Shown here piece after piece: positions 44,576 to 49,040 of a DNA stretch of 49,040 nucleotides. Every line of letters starts with the position of its first letter. The stretch's first letter is position 1. Position numbers and translations under genes: made by a program. This stretch comes from Hyphomonadaceae bacterium (GTDB lineage: Bacteria; Pseudomonadota; Alphaproteobacteria; Rhizobiales; Hyphomicrobiaceae), in assembly GCA_019747815.1 (NCBI GenBank), contig JAIEQJ010000066.1:1-49040 (forward strand), written 5' to 3'. Under the pieces are notes generated by a model, which saw only the letters and a program-made list of their open reading frames with translations, did not search any database and was not told the DNA's origin.

Positions 44576-45800
44576 TCATGCCCCGCTTCCTGGAGCGCCC
44601 CGGCGACCGCGCGCTCCTTGAGATGGTGCTCTGCGACACGCCGAGGATCTCCGCCCGCTCAGTCTGGTTAAGCCCTGCCCCGACCAGGACCTTGTCCAAT
44701 GCCTCTCGGCTTCCCGTGAGGGCATCCACCCTCTCCGGGTCGAACTGCTTGGCATTCATCACCGCGTAGCGCCGCAATGCCGCGAGCAGCATGGCCGGAT
44801 ACATCCTCGGGCTTCCGCCCGCCTCTCCGTGCACGGCCATGTAGCGCTTGACGGCCGAGGCGACGCTCGCGATGTCGGCCCCGGTGAGCCCATCCGTCAT
44901 CCAGTCGAGCAGCGCCCGCGCCGCCCCGTCCAACTCGACCGGGCGCAGGTTCCCTTCGAGGATCTGCGCTCGCGCCCCCGCGTCAGGCTTCGGAACCTTG
45001 ATCCGTGCATCGAACCGGCGCCACACGGCACTGTCGAGCAGGTGCTCGTGGTTCGTCGCGGCGATGGTGAAGCCCCGCCCCTCCCGGGCATCGAGACACT
45101 GGAGGAGCGTGTTGACGACGCGCTTGATCTCTCCCAGCTCGTGGGCGTCGTCCCTCGCCTTTGCGAGCGCGTCGAACTCGTCGAGGAACAGCACGCAGCG
45201 ATAGCGGTTCGCAAAATCGAACAGCACGCCGATGTTGCGCGCCGTCGTTCCGAGGAACGACGATACGAGACCGTCCAACCGCGCTTCCACGCACGGCAGA
45301 TCGAGATGCCGGGCGATGTACCGGGCCAGCTGAGTCTTGCCCACGCCCGGCTCCCCGTAGAGCAGGCAGCGCAGGTGCGGCGCCGCGCGCAGCTCCGCCA
45401 GACGATCAAGCTTGCGCCATTCTGCAAGCAGGTCGCGCACGGCCTCCGCAAGCGCCGGAGGAAATACCGGCTCCAGGCCGCCCGGATCATCGGGAAAGAC
45501 GATCCGCACAAGGGCGGCGCCAGACTCGCGGTCGTGCGGAATGGGGGTATTGCGCGTGAGGAGCTCGCCGCCCAGCCGGGCTCGCACCGCAACAGCGCCC
45601 TGTCGCATTTCCTCGAAAGCGACCGGCGTCATGTCCTGCCTCTTGCTCGCCGCCGTCAGCAGGCGCGTCAGCTTTGCGGCCTGCTCGCTGTCCTGCTTCG
45701 CCAGGGCGTCCCTGAGCTGGGTCACGTGATGCATGGCTCTGGGGCTCCGCGTCTCCAACGCAGCCCTCGCAAGCGCCAATACGATATCGAAGTGATCCAT
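44562..45800 (-). CDS. ietA: AAA+ ATPase, IetA-like
   Basis: A 412-residue protein. Walker A YGEPGVGKTQLARYI (about 147), Walker B CVLFLDEFDALAKA (about 202), sensor-1 IAATNHEHLLDSAVW (about 243) and the Arg finger WRRFDARI (about 258) form a complete classical AAA module, closest to FtsH/p97-type AAA. The N-terminal 110 residues are helical. The start at MDHFDIVLALARAAL is favoured; the frame continues 15 codons upstream to a TTG. It overlaps the downstream S8 protease gene, so the two should be made together. The promoter must lie in the shared divergent region. Confidence 0.85.
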   Translation of the reverse strand: MDHFDIVLALARAALETRSPRAMHHVTQLRDALAKQDSEQAAKLTRLLTAASKRQDMTPVAFEEMRQGAVAVRARLGGELLTRNTPIPHDRESGAALVRIVFPDDPGGLEPVFPPALAEAVRDLLAEWRKLDRLAELRAAPHLRCLLYGEPGVGKTQLARYIARHLDLPCVEARLDGLVSSFLGTTARNIGVLFDFANRYRCVLFLDEFDALAKARDDAHELGEIKRVVNTLLQCLDAREGRGFTIAATNHEHLLDSAVWRRFDARIKVPKPDAGARAQILEGNLRPVELDGAARALLDWMTDGLTGADIASVASAVKRYMAVHGEAGGSPRMYPAMLLAALRRYAVMNAKQFDPERVDALTGSREALDKVLVGAGLNQTERAEILGVSQSTISRSARSPGRSRKRGMNGQS

Positions 45801-45837
45801 ACGCAGATGTCCAGGTTCATGAAGAGTCACGGCGGCA

Positions 45838-45883
45838 TTATGCAATACTCAGTATATTTATGCAATGGCCAACGATTTTATGC
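45838..45883. promoter_or_regulatory. Three TTATGC repeats with 20-bp spacing in the divergent promoter region
   Basis: TTATGCAAT starts at 45838 and at 45858, and TTATGC at 45878, so the starts are exactly 20 bases apart (about two helical turns). An 11-base palindrome, ATACTCAGTAT, overlaps the first spacer (45845-45855). The near-palindrome GAGCATGCGCATACTC (45884-45899, one mismatched pair) follows. The set sits between the IetA-like and SPARDA-like operons and looks like an operator array for one regulator acting on both. Confidence 0.55.
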
Positions 45884-45993
45884 GAGCATGCGCATACTCC
45901 CAGCCGCGCACTGGTGTGGATAAACCCCTTGCCGCATACCGCCGAATCGGAACAAATCATGTACATCGAGCCCGATTTCGAGGGATCAGCGCT

Positions 45994-47322
45994 ATGACCA
46001 AGAAGGTAACAAGACAGCAGATCGCGGGCAGCCAGGGCGAAGCTTTCGTCAAGGAGCGGGCCAACGCCATGGGCTTTCTCTACAGCCCATACGGCCCGCC
46101 GGAGGCCGGCTACGACGGCCTTCTCGAATTGCGCGATCCCGACACCGGCGCGCCGTCCGGGCGGCTGATCGCGGTCCAGGTCAAGACCACGGATGACGGC
46201 GATTACACCGCCGACGACGGCAAGTCGTTCCAGTATCTGATGGACACGGAAGACGTCGCCTACTGGCGCGAGGGCAATCTGCCCGTCATCGTCGTGCTCG
46301 TCCATTTGGGGCGGCGCGAGGCGTTCTGGAAGAGCGTCGATACCGGCCAGGGACAGGGCGAGCGGCGCCTTCACGTTACCCGCAGTTCCGACAGCTTTGC
46401 CGAGACGGCGCGTGATGCGCTGGCCGCGCTGTGCGTGGCCAAGAGCGGTTTCGGCGTCTGGTTCCCCACCTACAAGGGCGGCGAGCGCGCTCACATGAAC
46501 CTGCTCGAGGTCGTGCTGCCCGAGGAAATCTACGTCGGGGCTACACCGTTCAAGACGGGCCGCGATGCCCTCTTCGCCTTGCTCGACAAGGACGAGCGGC
46601 CGCCGGACGACTGGACCATCCGGAGCGGACACTTCACCTCGTTCCGCGATCCGCGGGGCACGGTTCTCGACCGCATCGTCGACGGCGGTTCGATCGAGGT
46701 AGTGGCCGCGTCTGATGTCGTATTCCCCGACGACGAGGCCGACGAGCACGCCGTCATCGATCTCCTGCGGCGAACGCTCACCGCGCAACTCGATGGCCTC
46801 CTTGCCTTCAACCGCGATCAAAAGGCCTTCTACTTTCCGGCGGCGGAGAAGACGATCGAGAAGAAATACGCCTACACGTCGCTCAAGATCCCGACCTCGG
46901 CCGACGTCGTGAAGAAGTACGAGAAGGACGGCCGGCTCAAGTTCGTGCGCCATCACGCCTTCGAGCCGCGCTTCTGGCGCGTCGGCGATGCCTGGTTTCT
47001 GTCCGTGTCGCCGACCTTCGTCTTCACCTGGGATGGCGTGCGGCCCGACCGCTTCGCCGGCGGACGGCTCGCCGGCAAGAAGCAGCGCGAGTTCAATTCC
47101 TCCCTGCTCGGCCAGTTCGTGATGTGGCGCCACCTGCTCACTGGGCTTGGTCAGAAAAGCGCGACGGCCTCGCTGTTCGATCTCGAGCCGGAGCGCGACC
47201 ACATTCTGCAGTTCGGGGCCGTGGAGACGCTCGCCCTCCCGCGCGGCGTACCGGATGACGTCTGGCGATCCAGCGAGGTTGTGCCCTTCGAGGATGTCGG
47301 CCAGGGGAGGCTCGGGCTATGA
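45994..47322 (+). CDS. DUF4365 nuclease - APAZ protein (SPARDA effector, DREN-APAZ)
   Basis: A 442-residue protein. The N-terminal DUF4365 nuclease (about 5-150) has IAGSQGEAFVKERAN, AGYDGLLEL (about 36) and LIAVQVKTT (about 58), the E...D...Q-x-K pattern of a PD-(D/E)XK enzyme. From about 165 onward an APAZ domain is inferred from position and pattern (FYFPAAEKTIEKKYAYTSLK, then FVFTWDGVRPD and EFNSSLLGQFVMWRHLL). It overlaps the Argonaute gene by four bases (ATGA). In SPARDA systems this partner forms a heterodimer with the short Argonaute and, on sensing invader DNA, degrades DNA and RNA non-specifically. The ATG has a GAGGGA box. The frame is open earlier (45865), but that part covers the regulatory repeats. 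Confidence 0.87.
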   Translation: MTKKVTRQQIAGSQGEAFVKERANAMGFLYSPYGPPEAGYDGLLELRDPDTGAPSGRLIAVQVKTTDDGDYTADDGKSFQYLMDTEDVAYWREGNLPVIVVLVHLGRREAFWKSVDTGQGQGERRLHVTRSSDSFAETARDALAALCVAKSGFGVWFPTYKGGERAHMNLLEVVLPEEIYVGATPFKTGRDALFALLDKDERPPDDWTIRSGHFTSFRDPRGTVLDRIVDGGSIEVVAASDVVFPDDEADEHAVIDLLRRTLTAQLDGLLAFNRDQKAFYFPAAEKTIEKKYAYTSLKIPTSADVVKKYEKDGRLKFVRHHAFEPRFWRVGDAWFLSVSPTFVFTWDGVRPDRFAGGRLAGKKQREFNSSLLGQFVMWRHLLTGLGQKSATASLFDLEPERDHILQFGAVETLALPRGVPDDVWRSSEVVPFEDVGQGRLGL

Positions 47323-48761
47323 TCATCAACCACATCCTCCTCGACGAACCCGAGCTCGAATTCGGAGACGGCGGCAAGCACATCGATCCCCGCCTCGGGC
47401 TCGTTCGCCATGGCCCCCTCCAGCCATTCCCGGGCGACAGGATCTCGATCGGTGTCATCGGCACCGCTGAGACGGTCGAGGGCTTCGAGCGGTGGATCGA
47501 CCGCCTGAAGTCCGCCATTCCCGGATCGTCGGAGAAGCAGCCGAACCTGTTCCCGCCCTTCCCCGGCCTTGGCAACAACAACCCCTTCCGCTGCCCCTTC
47601 GATGTTGCGCCGACGACCCGCCGCGTTCTGCCAGTGCGGGACATCGGACAGATTGTCGGCCTCGGCAAGCACGCCGATGCGGTGAACGCCGCAGCGACGC
47701 TCTTCTCCGACGAGGCGACGGCGATGCTCGAGGCGTCGGACAAGCCCGATGTCATCGTGACGGCCTTGCCGTTCGACCTCATCATGCGCGTCGTCAACGA
47801 CGTCGTCGCAGACGGCGAGGACGATGCCGCCGAGCGCGACGACAACCCCATCGACTTTCGCGATCTCCTGAAGGCCAGGGCTCTGCATTTGCAGAAGCCG
47901 ACGCAGCTCGCCTGGCCCACGTTGTGGGACGATCACGCACGCATCCCAAGGAAGCTCCGGAACACGCAGCGCAGAGTGCAGGACCCGGCGTCGCGGGCGT
48001 GGAATTTCCTCAATGCGCTCTTCTACAAGGCCGGCCGCGCGCCGTGGCGGCTGCCGCGGCCCGAGGACCAGCTTAAGACCAGCTTCATCGGCATCGGCTT
48101 CTACCGCGATCGCAGCGGCCAGCGTCTCCTGACCAGCACGGCGCAGATGTTCGACGAGCGCGGCCGCGGCCTGATCCTGCGCGGCGGGCGCGCCTGCACC
48201 GACAAAGGCGACCTGCACCCCTATCTCGACCGCGCCGATGCCTACGACCTGGTCCGGCGGTCGCTCAAGGCCTACCAGGCCCAGCACCACCATGCCCCGG
48301 CCCGCGTCATCATCATGAAGACCTCCCGGTTCCAGCCGAAGGAGGCGGACGGGATCGAACAGGCCCTCAGCGAGGCCAACATCTCTTACCGCGACCTCGT
48401 ATGGATCTCGGAGTCTGCACCCGTCACCATGTTCAGGGAGGGCGACTACCCGCCGCTGCGCGGGCAGCTGATCAGCTTCGGGCGGGATGCGCTGCTCTTC
48501 ACACGGGGCAGCGTGCCCTACTACCGGACCTATCCCGGCCTTCGCGTGCCGCGCCCCCTGTTCATCCGTCCCTACTCCAAGGACACGCCGGTCGCCGACG
48601 TGGCTAAGGAGATACTCGCGCTCACCAAGATGAGCTGGAACTCGACGCAGTTCGACGGCGCGCTGCCGATCACGATCCGCGCCGCGCGCCAGGTCGGCAA
48701 GGTGCTGAAGCACGTGCCGGTCGGCCAGAAGGAGGCGACGGAATACCCGTACTACATGTGA
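47319..48761 (+). CDS. Short prokaryotic Argonaute (MID-PIWI), SPARDA type
   Basis: A 480-residue protein, the size of short pAgos that have only MID and PIWI. It opens with LLDEPELEFGDGGKHIDPRL and GLVRHGPL, the usual short-pAgo N-terminus. The MID region has PDVIVTALPFDLIMR; PIWI includes TSFIGIGFYRDRSGQRLL and ends with GKVLKHVPVGQ and the usual C-terminal YPYYM. In cleaving Argonautes the first PIWI strand carries a catalytic Asp (GxD); here it reads G-I-G-F, so the slicer site is inactive, as in all short pAgos. It should bind a guide and target and activate the DREN-APAZ partner. It overlaps that gene (ATGA), which fixes the start. Confidence 0.88.
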   Translation: MIINHILLDEPELEFGDGGKHIDPRLGLVRHGPLQPFPGDRISIGVIGTAETVEGFERWIDRLKSAIPGSSEKQPNLFPPFPGLGNNNPFRCPFDVAPTTRRVLPVRDIGQIVGLGKHADAVNAAATLFSDEATAMLEASDKPDVIVTALPFDLIMRVVNDVVADGEDDAAERDDNPIDFRDLLKARALHLQKPTQLAWPTLWDDHARIPRKLRNTQRRVQDPASRAWNFLNALFYKAGRAPWRLPRPEDQLKTSFIGIGFYRDRSGQRLLTSTAQMFDERGRGLILRGGRACTDKGDLHPYLDRADAYDLVRRSLKAYQAQHHHAPARVIIMKTSRFQPKEADGIEQALSEANISYRDLVWISESAPVTMFREGDYPPLRGQLISFGRDALLFTRGSVPYYRTYPGLRVPRPLFIRPYSKDTPVADVAKEILALTKMSWNSTQFDGALPITIRAARQVGKVLKHVPVGQKEATEYPYYM

Positions 48762-48933
48762 CGAGGCCCTACGGGAGGGAGAGACTCCTCGCCGCAACGT
48801 CGCCATTTCGACATCGATCCCTTGCCCGCTCCGCCCCCCGGGAGCCGGCCCGAGGAAGGGCTCCAAGACTCACTAAGGGGAGATAGCACCGTCCAATGGG
48901 CCACTATGCTGACAGCTGAAATAGGATCTTTGT

Positions 48934-48958
48934 TCGCGCCTTGTCCCGGGAGGCGCGA
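48934..48958 (-). terminator. Hairpin downstream of tRNA-fMet
   Basis: An 8-bp perfect stem (48934-48941 with 48951-48958, TCGCGCCT/AGGCGCGA) and a 9-base loop lie 6 bases beyond the tRNA 3' end on its strand. There is no T-run, so it is only a possible terminator or processing site. The rest of the 203-base gap after the Argonaute gene shows nothing recognisable. Confidence 0.4.
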
Positions 48959-48964
48959 TAGTGA

Positions 48965-49040
<76 letters not shown>

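Larger units (their letters stand above)
37916..48761. other. Defence island next to tRNA-fMet
   Basis: Five genes in two divergent arms: leftward an IetAS-type AAA+ ATPase/S8 protease pair and a nuclease-TPR-GreAB-C-PIN protein, rightward a DUF4365-APAZ/short Argonaute pair. The arms meet at about 45.8-46.0 kb. All five genes belong to families tied to antiviral conflict, and the block lies between a metabolic gene and a tRNA, a common location for such islands. Confidence 0.75.

Overview
The window looks like an alphaproteobacterium, most likely of the order Hyphomicrobiales. It is GC-rich, carries an alphaproteobacterial-type initiator tRNA, and has the ArdC / DUF2958 / ParB-like / DUF7146-Toprim / DUF2493 / TraG-Trb gene set typical of integrative and conjugative elements (ICEs) in that group. 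No organism name can be read from the sequence itself.

Layout. (1) 0.07-5.1 kb: ICE maintenance module, made of the 3' end of ardC, DUF2958, a large ParB-like protein, a DUF7146/Toprim protein and DUF2493. (2) 5.2-16.6 kb: cargo. It holds DUF2200, a YciI-like protein and a GFA-family protein, then a PIF1-like helicase divergent from an AddB-like/AddA-like nuclease-helicase pair, then a leftward three-gene operon (unknown 136-aa protein, membrane protein, SIR2-like protein with an apparent frameshift). The replication/partition and relaxase genes that usually lie between DUF2493 and traG are absent. (3) 17.3-29.8 kb: compact conjugation operon traG-copG-trbBCDEJ-(structured insert)-trbLFGI-DUF736, ending in a terminator-like hairpin. 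An MFS transporter and a thioesterase follow. The MFS protein carries a C-terminal TrbF/VirB8-like segment. (4) 32.3-37.9 kb: chromosome-like genes (DUF763, selO, a RecQ-family helicase, a VOC protein, pterin-4a-carbinolamine dehydratase). (5) 37.9-48.8 kb: a defence island. Leftward there is an AAA+ ATPase plus S8 protease pair of the IetAS type and a 1.3-kaa nuclease-TPR-GreAB-C-PIN protein. Rightward there is a DUF4365-APAZ effector with a short Argonaute, i.e. a SPARDA-type system. The two arms are divergent around a short region with 20-bp phased repeats. (6) The window ends inside tRNA-fMet, lacking only its first base.

How it works together (inference). The trb operon would encode an IncP-type type IV secretion system with TraG as coupling protein, but no relaxase or integrase is visible here, so the element is either incomplete or has those genes outside the window. 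The defence island combines two abortive-infection-type modules. The most promising undescribed items are the SIR2/membrane/unknown operon, the PIF1-AddB-AddA cargo, the nuclease-TPR-GreAB-C-PIN protein sitting next to IetAS, the phased operator between the two defence arms, and the MFS-TrbF fusion.
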